Positions 37,011 to 54,544 of a DNA stretch of 64,000 nucleotides are shown in pieces (position 1 is the stretch's first letter; every line of letters starts with the position of its first letter). A model generated the notes under the pieces. The model ran no database searches. It saw only the letters and a list, made by a program, of their open reading frames with translations, and had not been told where the DNA came from. Source of the stretch: Bigelowiella natans CCMP2755 (Eukaryota > Cercozoa > Chlorarachniophyceae); the NCBI GenBank assembly GCA_000320545.1, contig ADNK01001076.1, positions 110,001 through 174,000 of the forward strand, given 5' to 3'. The translations under genes and the position numbers were made by a program.

Positions 37011-37949
37011 ATGGTGGCTGCGCTAGATGAGGAGCCCGTGAGGCGTACCTCCCGTACCAATAGGACACGCGAGATGATGCTGGGAACTTTGGCTGGCGTA
37101 GGATCAACAATATGCTCGCATCCCTGGGACACACTTAAGGTAAGGATGCAGCTAGGAGGCTACCAGCAGCAGGCACGTGGCTCAATAGCCAAAACTATGA
37201 ACAGTCCGACCATGGTAGGATTAGCGTGCGACATTCTACGAGCTGAGGGGATGCAGGGATTATTTCGAGGCCTCCTTCCTCCCGTCCTCACTGCAGGCAT
37301 CAAAAGCGGAGCAATGTTTTGGTCGAAGGCGGTCTGGTGTCGCGTGCTGCAACCTTTCGCGCGCTACGATCCAGCTGAACGCACAGACTATGTCGTTTTA
37401 ACGGTGGCCGGCTTCCTCACAGGAGTTACTGTTTCACCATTACATACTGTAAGCGATCTAGTTAAGATCCGTCAGCAAGGCACCACATCTGTGAGCACAA
37501 AAGCTGTTGGTGGTGAGCAGACTACTATTGGTATGGCAAGAAGCATTATTGTGAACGAGGGCTGGGGAGCGTTGACCGTGGGATTGACTGCGACTACTTT
37601 GCGCCACGCTTTCGCCTTCTCTGCGCTATTCTCTGGCTACGAATTAATCGCAGAGACACTCAGCCCGAAACAAAAGCCTGAAGGATATGTAGCATTGGCT
37701 GCTGGGGGCATAATGGGGGCGTTGTCGTGGACCATCTCACTTCCGTGGGATGTCGTGAAGACGAAAATGCAGATGGATCCTGTTGCATTCCCTTCTTTTG
37801 CAACCACCTGTCGGCAGATAGCTGCGGAAGGTGGAGTTTTCGGTTTCTGGGCTGGATATAACGCCGTTGTCATTCGCGCGATCGTCTTCAACGCGAGCTT
37901 TTTCTGGTTTTATGAGGCATTTGGTAACTTAGTCCCATTTTCACAGTGA
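37011..37949 (+). CDS. Mitochondrial carrier (SLC25 family), intronless
   Basis: 312 residues from the first ATG, the usual size for the family. Three homologous repeats of two helices each show the carrier signature: HPWDTLKVRMQ near residue 38, SPLHTVSDLVKIRQQ near residue 143, and LPWDVVKTKMQ near residue 246. Matrix-side helices carry EGMQGLFRGLLPPVL, NEGWGALTVGLTATTLRHA and EGGVFGFWAGYNAVVIRA. These proteins exchange metabolites across the inner mitochondrial membrane. The substrate cannot be read from the sequence; the HPWDTLKVR / LPWDVVKTKMQ pair and RH/RA after the even helices are common in the carnitine/ornithine/basic amino acid branch. The second signature has about four extra residues (HTVS) between the Pro and Asp. 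No introns, unlike most neighbours. Confidence 0.94.
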   Translation: MVAALDEEPVRRTSRTNRTREMMLGTLAGVGSTICSHPWDTLKVRMQLGGYQQQARGSIAKTMNSPTMVGLACDILRAEGMQGLFRGLLPPVLTAGIKSGAMFWSKAVWCRVLQPFARYDPAERTDYVVLTVAGFLTGVTVSPLHTVSDLVKIRQQGTTSVSTKAVGGEQTTIGMARSIIVNEGWGALTVGLTATTLRHAFAFSALFSGYELIAETLSPKQKPEGYVALAAGGIMGALSWTISLPWDVVKTKMQMDPVAFPSFATTCRQIAAEGGVFGFWAGYNAVVIRAIVFNASFFWFYEAFGNLVPFSQ

Positions 37950-38732
37950 GAAACAGCGTTTCTATGTTCAGTGATCGTGAATTGAGCGTTACGTACATCA
38001 TGTCATACATGCGCGTGCGTGGGTATGTCTAACTTCACATGGGACGGTCCATGCTGCTGCTACTAGCTGCACATGAGCAGATCTTTCAAAGTAGATACGC
38101 ACACGTGACAAAAGTTAAATCCAATTCTAATTTGATCAATTTGCGCCAATCGTAGCTGTAATTTAGCAATGTGCATCATTTAATGAGATATAGTGACCAC
38201 ATCCCCAAATCTAGCGTGAAGGCATTTCAATGAACTGTGCTTGTGCACCAAAGTCATATAATCTTGGCTGGATCATTGGGATGCAGCTGCACAGTTGCAC
38301 CCGAATATCAGTTGCAAAAGCCGAGATATTAAGGATGTTCGCCAGCTATCATAGCAGTTAGTGACACAAGAAATCAAGGATGTCCCTTGTTGATGCATGG
38401 CTTGTAGTCTATGCTAGTATGACGTAGTTGCATGATGGGCGCCAAAAATGGCCATCTTGCAAGTACGAGAGGGCTCCATTGGTTGGGATTGACAAAATGT
38501 CCCCAATTGATATGAAGGGTGGCTAGGTGGCACTAGCTAGCTAGCTGTGATGCATGCTTTTGCAATTGTCTACATGTCATGACCTCAGCTAGCTCAGGGT
38601 TTTTGTCACATTCATCAAACGTTTGAGAGAACTTAGGAATGTGATTTGAAGTCGTTGGTTGCAGCTGAGCGCGCATTGTCAGTCAAACAGTCTGTCATCC
38701 GAACATTTCTGCGAAGTGTGACAGTGTCTGTG

Positions 38733-38769
<37 letters not shown>

Positions 38770-39328
38770 ATGACTAGCGCAACGTGCGGCAACTCGATCA
38801 ACGTGCAGCATGTGCAAAATTTGCAGCTGTCATCATTGAAACCGCATCTAGATCGTGTCGCTTGACTGCGCACGAACTACATTTTTGTGTGTGTCCACAC
38901 AGCCACAAGTCACATTTCAAAGGAGATCAGAAGTGCAAACATCATCATCACCATCATTGCATCGTTTTTGTCATCACGTCGCACGTGCTCAAATCAAAGT
39001 TGTGTCTAATCTGAGCTAGTGAGGCACGATACATGCTGCATGCAGCATGCTCTAATGCTGTAAGCGAGTTCTCAATTCATTTGATTGATCTAATCACTCA
39101 ATGTAACATGTGATCGCATCTAACAGTAGCGCATTTTGTTGTGACCGTAGTTACCGCTCATTAGGCGAGAGGCACCGGACCTGCAATCAGTTGATTTTCA
39201 TATATCTGCTTGCTTGTGGCATTTTGGTGAATAATGATGTCCAAATCTCATGACTAAAAGCACTCTTTCATAGCTCTCAATGTTCCAGATTTTAAGACAA
39301 ATCACAACATTGTAACTGGATCTGTCTT
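37950..39328. other. Intergenic spacer between convergent genes
   Basis: CTAGCTAG and TGCATGC rich. It contains (TG)n at about 38736-38768. No gene seen; the 38784-39014 frame is low in coding character. Confidence 0.55.
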
Positions 39329-40714
39329 TTAATGAATGGTCCAACACTGCTTCCACAAACTGTAACAATGTGATCTTATGTGGTGTAGTTTGCATTTCCC
39401 ATCCTCTAATTCCGAGTGAGCAAAAAGATGACAATATTGTTCTTGATTATGGAGAGATACTAGCATACTTAGTGCCTGCAATATGTGGTAGATGGACTCC
39501 CGTCTTTGGGCATGTTTGCCTATCATTTCCTGTTGTATTCGTTCACAACTCTTCATGTACCGAAGCAAAGTTGCAACTAAAGCTGCGATGACTATAAATT
39601 TCACTGGACGTCTTGAACCAATATCTACCCTGTAAGAGTGGGTATGAATCTGATGAACTCAATGTTCTAACAAAATAAAAAAACAAATATTCTCACAAGA
39701 AAAGGGCTGCATCTTCACATTTCATCAATTTTTCATTGAACGCTATTTCATGAGCCATCTGAAATTTTTGAATATGACATGAATAATTATTTAACTCTTT
39801 ATCATTGTAACTTACTTTTAAATTCGTTGACATTTACTTTCGATGTTTCTATCACCAGTTGCAACTTACTTTATCGATATTTTCACATGATAGCTGAGTT
39901 TTTACAATGGAATCCGGAAGATACTCTGCAATAACTCTGGAGAAAAGCTCTCGCGAATCTTTATGAGCCCAAGGGGTTTCCATAATTCTTCTCGAAGATT
40001 CTAGACTTTTGCTAATACTGGGTCTTTCTGCCATCTTCGTTGCGATAAACCTTGCTACAGCAAGACCTTCATGTTCTTGAGATTCAAGGTATGCAACTAA
40101 CTCGGGCATTAGACTTAATATCCGATTTTGTTCTCTACTTTCGAGCAATTCTTTTTGGTGTGCATTGTCTATTTATGCAAGTCTTCATTCAGTTACTTAA
40201 TCACTTAATTGTAATTCAATCTCACATACCTTGCTTCAGTTGCAAAGGATTTGACACAGAACAAACAATGTTTGCAGATGCTTCACAGCAATCGGGCAGA
40301 CTACTTTCGCACTCTAGATTTTTGGAAATTTCACTCGAAGACAGAGCGATAGCGAAGCAAAATAACAGTTCATCGTTTCCAAAATGTTCTGAATGACATT
40401 GTGATTGTCATGTCATTGTGTGAAGGTGATACGATCACTAATTACTATGCATGATTCCGAATTCAAAATCACATATTTGCACATTTGACATTCTTTAACT
40501 GCATCGCAAAAATAGATTTGAAGGTTGTCTTTGCATTCCGACATTCGAAGCAATGAATCATTGAAGCATTCAAACATTGATTACAATTAGACATGTAACA
40601 CGATGCGCAGACAACATGCTGCGCTGCACACGTGATAAATATTTTGCCTACCATTTTCGGTTTGCAAAATTTTTCGTGCTGCTTGAATAGCTGCTTTTGT
40701 GAGTCTTTCACCAT
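39329..40714 (-). CDS. Zinc-finger-like protein with C-terminal membrane helix, at least 5 exons
   Basis: I do not recognise the family. Exons in coding order: about 40714-40469 (3' end not fixed), 40388-40230, 40150-39870, 39758-39697, 39629-39329; the last four agree in phase. The first exon has a RING-like cluster: FC, then TCAAQHVVCASCYMSNCNQC, then HCFEC, i.e. Cys-x3-His-x2-Cys-x2-Cys-x4-Cys-x2-Cys followed by Cys-x2-Cys. The middle exons are helical and polar, with a second Cys group (LECESSLPDCCEASANIVC). The last exon has a probable membrane segment (VKFIVIAALVATLL) and a Cys/His-containing tail. A membrane-anchored E3 ligase is possible, but this is inference only. The join between the first and second exons is unsolved because direct phases create a stop. 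Confidence 0.6.
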
Positions 40715-40746
40715 CCATCACTTCAAAGGTGCTATGATCAGATGTG

Positions 40747-40786
<40 letters not shown>

Positions 40787-41400
40787 AGTATTTAGGTTCC
40801 AACTTTATTTTTTCGCCTGTTCCTTACTCCCCTCAAAACAAAGGCCAATTCCAATGGAAAAGTAGGCAATCTCAAGATAAACAAACAGCCACCACAAATT
40901 TGTGGAGCAATGCTGAAACGAAACACTTCTTTTTCGCAAAGATAGAGTTTTAGAACTAAGTTCCAGGGTCAACAATGGTAGTAAATGCAGGTGACAATTT
41001 TTGATGGTTCTGACTAAATTTCCGAAACAATCAATCGATTTGCTGCACGATCACTCTGCAAAGTCGAGTCAATGTCAATTCGAACTTACTTCCAGTGTGC
41101 AACTCATCACTACCTGTCATCATTCCCTCCTGCTGCAGACATTGTGCAACTCATTCCATTAGCAGCTGCGGTGTATGCGCGACTCCCAACAGAGGAACGA
41201 ATGCGATAGACGACGTACGCCAAAAATTCACATGCACAATCGAGATGAGCGGACCACCCTTCACCACTGCTATTGATTGTGCTGGGAGGGCCAAGATGCA
41301 TTTTAGGAGACATCTATGGGCTCCAATTTCTCCAAATCGAGAAAAGATTGTAATGTACTTTCGAACTCCAACTCCAATTTGCACTGAAAAGGAATTCAAG
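40715..41400. promoter_or_regulatory. Divergent region, zinc-finger gene / cyclin gene
   Basis: Contains (GA)n at about 40750-40784. The frame from 41245 to 41400 is open and in phase with the cyclin, so part of it may be coding. Confidence 0.4.
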
Positions 41401-42027
41401 ATGAGCGTGCAAGATGATGGGAAAATTTCCTTCGAAACTCCTCAGAAGGAAGCAAAACAGCAACATGATGCCACCAGCACCAATTGGAGACCTCCACCAC
41501 CAGCTGGAAGATCAATGATTACACGTACACTGGAATGCAACAATTTCGTCTACTTCTTACAATCTTTGGAGAATCAATGTGTCTTTGAAATCAATTGTGG
41601 TATTCAAGTACATGAAGCCTTCCCCACATTAAGATCTTGGTATCATTGTGAGAAAAGACCATCAATCAGCATATCAAATTACGTGCAGCGAATCTGCACC
41701 AACATTGATCTTGAGTCTACAGTTTTTGTGAGCACCCTTATTTACATTTACAGGCTCCTGAAAGGAGGACATGTTGCCTTCAATCTTCTCACCATGCACC
41801 GCCTCACAGTCGTGGCTTTGCTCATTGCAAGCAAGTTCCATGATGACAACCACTGTTCTAATAAGTCATTTGCAGATGTGGGAGGAATGAGCTTGGAAGA
41901 AATTAATGCATCTGAAATAGACTTCTTGTTTCGCATTCAATTCGACCTCAAAATATCAAAATCGACGTATGAAACATATCGTATTCTCATAGCGCGATAC
42001 AAAGAAAGTCATCAGTTTATAAATTAG
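41401..42027 (+). CDS. Pho80/P-type (U-type) cyclin, intronless
   Basis: About 208 residues from ATG at 41401 (MSVQDDGKISFETPQKEAKQ). An earlier in-frame ATG at 41245 would add 52 residues. The cyclin box matches the Pho80-like family: SISNYVQRICTNIDLESTVF, then VSTLIYIYRLL, LLTMHRLTVVALLIASKFHD, DNHCSNKSFADVGGMSLEEI and FLFRIQFDLKISKSTYETY. The HRL and KF.DD..CSNK..ADVGG words are the hallmark of this group. These cyclins bind Pho85/CDK5-like kinases and act in phosphate or nutrient signalling and cell-cycle entry. The shorter start matches the usual length of about 200 residues. It is divergent from the zinc-finger gene. Confidence 0.92.
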   Translation: MSVQDDGKISFETPQKEAKQQHDATSTNWRPPPPAGRSMITRTLECNNFVYFLQSLENQCVFEINCGIQVHEAFPTLRSWYHCEKRPSISISNYVQRICTNIDLESTVFVSTLIYIYRLLKGGHVAFNLLTMHRLTVVALLIASKFHDDNHCSNKSFADVGGMSLEEINASEIDFLFRIQFDLKISKSTYETYRILIARYKESHQFIN

Positions 42028-43170
42028 GATTGGAAAAAAGGATCAAAATGTCAGCGGTCATTGCTACAAGTAGTGTTGAAATGACAGATAGCTAGACTAG
42101 TACAATGCTCAAACCAAAGCTCATTTGCACTTTGTGTCCCGTGGAAAGCGACTTAGCTTGATTTTTCATTGAGAGCTAGACCAGAGACGATGAGGCGTTG
42201 TCACATTTGAGCATAGCCATGCATGCATGCGTCGCATTGTTCACAGGCTATTGCTCTAGCTTACACTGTGCACAATCGTTGTGGTAGGTGGCACGTGAGA
42301 ATGATGTGAGCGACTGGAGGCGCTAGTCATGACAATGCAATGCCACGAATGAAATCAAAGAACGAAGCATTCGGGTTAATGTTGCACATCGCTAGATGTT
42401 CCGCATGAACCTGGCCAACATGCATGACTAGAGGTGTCTGCCTCGCAGTGCACATGCATGTCTAGATGTGTGCATGTACGTAGCCTCGAGCATAATGAGC
42501 TTGATTGGAAAGTTGAACACATGTGATTGACCATTTTTACTCACGCGCGACTCATGCATGGCAAAATGAAGCGATTCTGCAGCTATTTTAGCAGTTTTTG
42601 CAGGCCGCACAAAATCAGAAATGCGTATCGACGTCACATTGCTGTCGATCTACATAGGCATTTTATGATGTAATTCCAATAATGCAAATGTGCTGCATTC
42701 AGTTGGTGCACAATGATGCAATGTGTCCTTAATTTCATAGATTTCTTCTAATGTCCTCGATCGACATAAAGCTATGATAATATCTAGTTCATGCTATGCT
42801 GATTAACTGCCATGGTTAAATTAAATAAAAATGCAAAGCAAAGTGGAAGAAAATATCTTCATCACCTAAAAGCTTTGGTAAAAAAGAGGACCTACCATTA
42901 GCTCGTCTTTTGGTGCAATCTAGGTTGAGCTATTTCATAATCGTAACGACTCCCAGCTTCCGTATCTTCATTGTCAGTATCCAAAGTAAATCCAAGTGGA
43001 TACTAACCACCTGATGATCATTTTTGATGATAACAATATTCACATATGATTATTCATTCACATATGATTATTTATTTGCAATTAAAGTGGATATAAAACC
43101 AGAGTTTGCTTAATCATATTAAAAGGTTACAAAATTATCTATTGTTACAATATAGAGTGTTCACGCACTT
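42028..43170. other. Intergenic spacer between convergent genes
   Basis: TGCATGC-rich at 42030-42700, AT-rich after 42800. No gene seen. Confidence 0.55.
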
Positions 43171-43713
43171 TTAAGTACCGTCGTCCTCGAGACAAAAGAG
43201 GAGGTTAGAGAAATCATCTGATCCAGGCGAAACGAGAGAAACACAGGGAATTTCGAACCTGGAGTTATTTGATATAACTTTGTTAAGAATTCTACTATTA
43301 TCGAAGAAAAGCTTCAGATCGACCTGGGTTCCAGCATTGTTCTTATAGAAGAAGATTTGGCTGCACTACTTAAAGCCGATGTTGATAGAGTTGCTGCTGT
43401 TGTCATTGTCGTCGCCCTCCTTTTTGTAGTACTTAAATGACTTGGAAGCACAGGGGATGTTGACGGTGATGGAATGGACGAGTTTGTCACTATTTTCCAC
43501 GAAGTTGGGGCTTGTGAAGGCTTTTCGGCCAGGGAGTGATAGTGTTTTGTTCTTCTCAACGAGGCGCTTATTCTTCTGCTGATGAAGGCACTCATGATTG
43601 GGCGCAGATGCGCAATGTGCCTGCCGCTCTGCCCGTGTGGACCTTGCTAATGATAAATTGCCCTCAGATTTTGAAAGAAGACAAAGTTTATTTACCCGAA
43701 AAACATATAAATC
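43171..43713 (-). pseudogene. Unrecognised exon interrupted by an in-frame TAG
   Basis: I do not recognise the protein. On the minus strand a GACGTAG acceptor at 43714 opens a 115-codon stretch (DLYVFRVNKLCLLSKSEGN at its start, then KRLVEKNKTLSLPGRKAF and DKLVHSITVNIPCASKSFKY) that stops at TAG 43366-43368. The same frame then continues open for 64 codons (SQIFFYKNNAGTQVDLKLFF, later FEIPCVSLVSPGSDDF) to TAA at 43171. The text after the stop still looks coding. Options are a nonsense mutation in a decaying gene, stop readthrough, a sequence error, or a true short end. 5' exons were not found; it faces away from the chromodomain gene at 43968. Confidence 0.5.
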
Positions 43714-43967
43714 CTACGTCATAGAATTTTTGGTAGAAGATGTAAATTAATTAGTTAGTTAGTTAGTTAGTTAATCTTTTCGCGCCCTTGACTTCCCAGC
43801 TATGTTGTTACACCGAAGTGATTTTCATAGTGGATGTTGTCTCATAACGGACATTAGTTAGAAAGGAGTTAAATATCTAAGGATAAAAAATCAGGATATA
43901 TTGTCGATAAAATGCGAGAAGTAATAATAACAACAGTAACAACAATGATAGATCAAAATGTTCCCCA

Positions 43968-44701
43968 ATGATTGATCTTGAAGAACACAACTCATGTTAC
44001 GACAGGAAGAACAGTAGCGGAGAGGGAGGAAGGGAACAAAGAAGAACGAGTACTCGTTTTCATAATCGACCTTTGCGAGCGAGCTCATGGTGACGGAAAT
44101 CATTACCTCCACTATTTAATTTCTAAAAAATGCATGTTCAACGAATACACTATCTTAGCGAAAAAGTCGCCGCCGCCGACGGGGAGCAGTACCACGAAAT
44201 GATGGTCGTCGGAAGGCAATATCATCGTCAAAAAACATTAATCGAAGGAAATTATTTGCGCGCAACCGCAAAAGAAGGAGGATGCAAACTGATCAGACAG
44301 CACCACCACCACCACACAAGATCGAGAGAAGATACTATGTTGAACGAATCCTCCAAGCAAGGAAAACAAAGGATGGCAAAATCAATCTCTTACAGGACAT
44401 AGATGGTAATCCAATCCAAAGTGTAGTCAAGAGTTGTATTGCTGGAGTTCTTTACCTCATTAGGGGTCATCACATTGGGGTTGTTCTTCTTTTCAGAGTT
44501 GAAGGATCCCTACGCAGATATTGAGTATCTCATAAAGTGGAAGGGGTACGATAGCACTCATAACACTTGGGAGCCAGCACAGAATCTTAATCATGATCTT
44601 CTCAAGCGCGTCCACGAGGGCTCCGGTAATAATGATATCAAGAAAAATTAGACAAGGAAGAGGGCTTGTATTCACACACGCGCGCGCGCGCGCACACACA
44701 T

Positions 44702-44748
<47 letters not shown>

Positions 44749-47482
44749 CTGTGTTGAATCTGAAACTTTTAAAAGCAAATTTATTGGAAATCTGATATAA
44801 TGTAGCTGACTGCCCGGCGAAACCTGTTCCAAAGGATACTCGAGCAATCCTCATTGATTTTGATGTTGATACAACACAAATCGAACTATCTACTGAGAAT
44901 AGCCACGACTCAGATTTTGAAGAACTCAAACAGTAAGTACTAAAGTTACATTTACCGTTATACAGTAGACTTACATGGTATCAAAACAGATGCCTCTTGT
45001 GCTATGGGTTGGATGACGATATGGTAACCTGTAAAGACTGCGATTCATCCTATCATGTGGATTGTCTCAGAGAGAAAGTTAATACAACTACAATCAAGTC
45101 TGGTGGTTGGAAGTACGTGCTCTATATCGTTCCTCTCTCTCTCACATGTCATGCAATATCCATCAGCACTCGCGTGATACATTTTTGGCTTTTTCATATG
45201 ACTGTGAGAGAATAATAAACCCTGAACAACTCATTTCAGTAGCCTTCCTAATTTGAATTCTGCCCTATCTAGATGCATCAAATGCAGCACGATCAACTCA
45301 GAAGATCCTTCTTCTCTGGTATATTTATTGTAGCTTTCAATTTGTTCATACTATAATATATGTATGATGATGAAATGCCTCCGCGTAATTGGTGATTGAC
45401 AGAGGAAGAAAAAAAGGCAGCGATGTACTCCTGTTCCAGCACAAACTAGTTCTACAAAACAACTTCGATCAAAGGCGAAAGTGATAGAGACTACAAGAAA
45501 AAAAAAAAAGTTTTATTGCGATAAGTGTAACAAATATTTCCGAGGAATCCAGGTAGTAGTCGGCAAAAATAGTAAATTTTACTACTAATATCATGTCAAT
45601 TGTTGGACATCTTAATTTTGGGAGGTAATGTGAGAATGTTATTATCTTCACATTTTCCCCTTAATCTATCTCACAGGGCTATACTCGTCACGTGCACATG
45701 CACATAGAAAAAAAAAAGGCAAAATCACCTCGTTCTGCGAAAACTACTGCATCATCACACGTCGAATCGTCGTCGTCGTCTCCACTATGGAAAAGGGGTC
45801 TTCTTGTTGCTGCGGAATCGTCGTCGTCGTCGTCTTTACCAGCAGCAGGCACTGGTTCGGAACTCCCGTTGCTGCTCAAAACAGTAATGCCCGAGTCACA
45901 AATAGTTGGTTCAAATGATGGTGCTGCTTCTTCTTCGCCTTCAACTACAACGACGATGATATCGTCATCCAAGCAAGAAGTTGGTCAAGAAATGAAGCGA
46001 CGTCTGTCCTATTGCCAAATGTGCAATAAGTACTATAGAGGACGTCAAGCCTTCTTGGATCACGTGAAACTTCATCATAGAGGGGTAGGTAGTAGGCAGC
46101 CAGAGATTGCATACACTTGCTGCAATTCGAACATGTTGTGCCCATGTTTTCCACCCATTGATTTGTTGTCTAATTCCTAATCTTCTTTGTATTAGTCGTC
46201 AATTCATGCGAAGTGTGGCGTGAATATGTTTGCTGCTGGTTCATCATCGTCCAACGGAGGAGCTGTGGCTCCCTCAGAACCTGCTGCTGGGCTATTGGAC
46301 AAACGTCAACTTGCGGCGGCAGCAGCAGCAGATTCTACAACGACTTCAATACAGAGAGCGTCGTCAGAGAAACGAGTCGATAGAGAAGGCAAAAATTCTG
46401 ATTTTGAAAGATATGTAAGAACGATGTTGCATACTGCAACGTCGACAGAAATAAAGCCGTCCTTGGTACTTAGAAAGGGAGGAGTCACTAGAGATTTGGG
46501 AAAAAGTCATTTTCGCGCCCTAACTGATGATGATCCATCTCAACACAACAGCCAGGATGATCCAAATACAAGAAAAGCTTTCATGCTGCCTCCCAAACAA
46601 TCAACAATGAGGGAGGAAAAGAAAGAGTCTCCTCCTCCTCCAGCTGATGACTCTGCTGAATCAAAAATAATAAGTGCGAAGTATCGTTCATCATCAATGA
46701 CCCCATTACCCCAGCGTACGGCAGGTCACACAAGTGACTCCCATTCCCACTACCATCTACAACAACATCTGCAAAAGCAACGATTCATGAAGAACGATGG
46801 ATTTGGACACAGGGGGGGGGTTAACGAAATTGATAGTAGTAAACACACGAACAGCTCAACAATGCTGTCTTCTTCCCCTTCGTTATCATCATCATCGCAA
46901 TCCTCGTCGTATTCAGTCCAGATTGGGTCTATCAGGCTCAACGTTACTGCATCCAAAAAAATAAGGTACTAGGAAGGACGTATCCCCTTTTTACGACGAC
47001 TGTGGTTCTTCTCATACTCTCTTCTTGTTTCTGAAAACATCATCTTCTTCTCCTCCTTCTTCTTCTTTTTCTATTCAGAACCATCAAAGAACTTCATTCA
47101 GAGATTCGTAACAGAGCGAGAAGACACCCTGTTCTTCAGTACTTTTTCACACCTAGCACGATGGCACTAGCCAACCCGATATACACCATGGCTGAGTACG
47201 GAGCTCCTCGTCCATCCGAAGGAATAATTGGGTACGTCGTACTAGTGCATCATCTCTCTGAGTAGTACTTAGTTTTGCCAAGAAAGCAAGTTTTCGGTGT
47301 GGTATCTGACCATTAGTAACATCACAAGGTGCGATTTGCTGGAATTGAAACTTGGAAGCTTGGAAGGTCCATATTTGGATGAAAGAGATCCCATTGATTG
47401 GGTTGTACGACGAGGAGAAATCGTCTCTGTTGAAGTATCTGAAAGAAAAGGTGGGATTCATTTTACTTTGGTTGTCGAGACA

Positions 47483-47521
<39 letters not shown>

Positions 47522-47612
47522 TGTGTTAACTTGTTGCAACAAATTAGGGAGAGCAGCTGTGCCTTTTCTCCTTTCCAGCTGTCAGGAAGACCTCATTCAT
47601 GTAAGCGATTAA
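43968..47612 (+). CDS. Chromodomain - PHD finger - double C2H2 zinc finger protein, 12 exons
   Basis: Exons: 43968-44089, 44248-44405, 44497-44625, 44806-44932, 44990-45112, 45240-45318, 45403-45552, 45677-46084, 46196-46965, 47079-47231, 47329-47450, 47548-47612; phases agree, 801 residues. A basic stretch (RNRKRRR) precedes a chromodomain at about residues 66-130: [13 protein letters not shown] and [24 protein letters not shown] finger at about 180-240 reads [20 protein letters not shown], then YHVDC and a final CIKC. Two C2H2 fingers follow near 283-300 ([20 protein letters not shown]) and 405-428 ([21 protein letters not shown]). The C-terminal 110 residues are dense and may be another domain. 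Chromodomain and PHD modules read methylated or unmodified histone tails; a chromatin regulator is the natural inference. The acceptor at 44248 is the least certain splice. Confidence 0.92.
44682..44745. repeat. (CG)n-(CA)n-(GA)n compound microsatellite in an intron
   Basis: A CG/CA tract joined to a GA tract in the intron between exons 44497-44625 and 44806-44932. Confidence 0.9.
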
Positions 47613-48384
47613 ATTGTACAAATAGAGATGTGCAGTGAAATATGTAAGTATTGCGATATATAATGAATATTGTAACATTAGAAATTACCAATACTGTGAA
47701 AAATCTCTATAAATTCATTTTACTGTGTGCGATGAATGCTTAATAGACGTGTTTGGTGCATTCTGGATGGCGCCACCAAAGCGTATGTCTGCATGGCATG
47801 TGTGCATACTGTGCATATGCTATGTGGTTGATGCGTAGCAGCGTGAACAGCGTCTCATGCTGGCATGCTGGTGCTCACATGAAGCCAATTAGAGCAGCAG
47901 TCTCGCTAGCTCGGCCATCACTGTATGCGTGCTGCTGCGTTGGATGGATCGAGCAATGGACAGACTTCTAGCTAGCTAGCTAGACGTGTGCATTGAACGG
48001 ATGCAATGCAAGTGAACAAATTACACTAGCTAGCTAGTGCAGTGTAGTCCGATCCGGCCACCAATCTGCTAGATGCACATCTAGAGACAAAATGCGTGTG
48101 TGCATGTAGCCTGCATGCACGTGCGCATTGTGGACGTGCACAGAATCGCAAAAAGTGCTTTGGCACAGCGCGTGCGCACGTCAAGGCGGCCATGCTAGCA
48201 TGTGCGGAATGGTGCACCCTGTGCATGCTGCGTGAAAACATGAACCCAACCATCATGCACACATGCATAGCTAATGCGGCAGCAACAAGTGCAAGACCAT
48301 GCAACCAACACTGCTGTGTGACGCTATGAGCACACGCTATAGCACGCTCAATGCGCAATGGCTACGTGAGCACGCACAATGCGC

Positions 48385-48495
48385 ATTGTTCACATGACCG
48401 CTGTGGCCGCTCTAGCCGCTGCTTTGCATGGCTACATTGGGATGACTGTTGATCGAAAAGATTTAATCACTTCATTGCATATCCGTCTTACATGT
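48385..48495 (+). mobile_element. 3' end copy of the same non-LTR-like family
   Basis: Encodes MTAVAALAAALHGYIGMTVD followed by ATTTAAT and a ...CATATCCGTCTTACATG tail, matching the end of the copy at 30360-30760 (AAALHSYIRMTIEKI). Confidence 0.55.
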
Positions 48496-48554
48496 GCCGC
48501 ATGCGCGCATCGCACCTCGCATTCTGCGCATGATTGATAGCAGAGACAAGTAGA

Positions 48555-48672
48555 TGCAGCATGAGCGCTGTCGTAGCCGCTGCTCATTTGCATGGCTACG
48601 TACATTGGGATGATCATTGAATAGATTTAATCTTTTCATTACATCGATATATATTCGTCTCGCATCATGTTA
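48555..48672 (+). mobile_element. Second nearby 3' end copy of the non-LTR-like family
   Basis: Contains GCATGGCTACGTACATTGGG, then ATTTAATCTTTTCATTACAT and a TCGTCTCGCATCATG ending, about 170 bases after the previous copy in the same orientation. Its frame is broken. Confidence 0.5.
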
Positions 48673-48951
48673 TCATGTTGCATGCAGAGTATAATGGATC
48701 GAGCACAGCCTGGCGTGCCAACTGTTGCTGCTAGGCGTCGTGTATGTACATGTACGTGCACGATGGCTCAGGCGCAGTATAGTAAATTGCATCTATGTAA
48801 TATTTCGCCCTCGGCTACGGCTATGCTGCGCATGGTGTACATCTGCTAGGTATCGTGCATTGCATTGCTGCATCATGCATGCATGGTTTCTCTCATGAGA
48901 GTGCTCGTTGTACTATTTAAAATTCCATGGTTGCTTGATCTATTTGAAATA

Positions 48952-54544
<5,593 letters not shown>

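Larger units (their letters stand above)
47613..48951. other. Spacer between convergent genes with repeat remnants
   Basis: Very rich in GCATGC, TAGCTAGCTAG and GTGCGCAT words and holds two retroelement 3' ends listed separately. Long frames on both strands are a by-product of the GC-rich composition. Confidence 0.6.
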
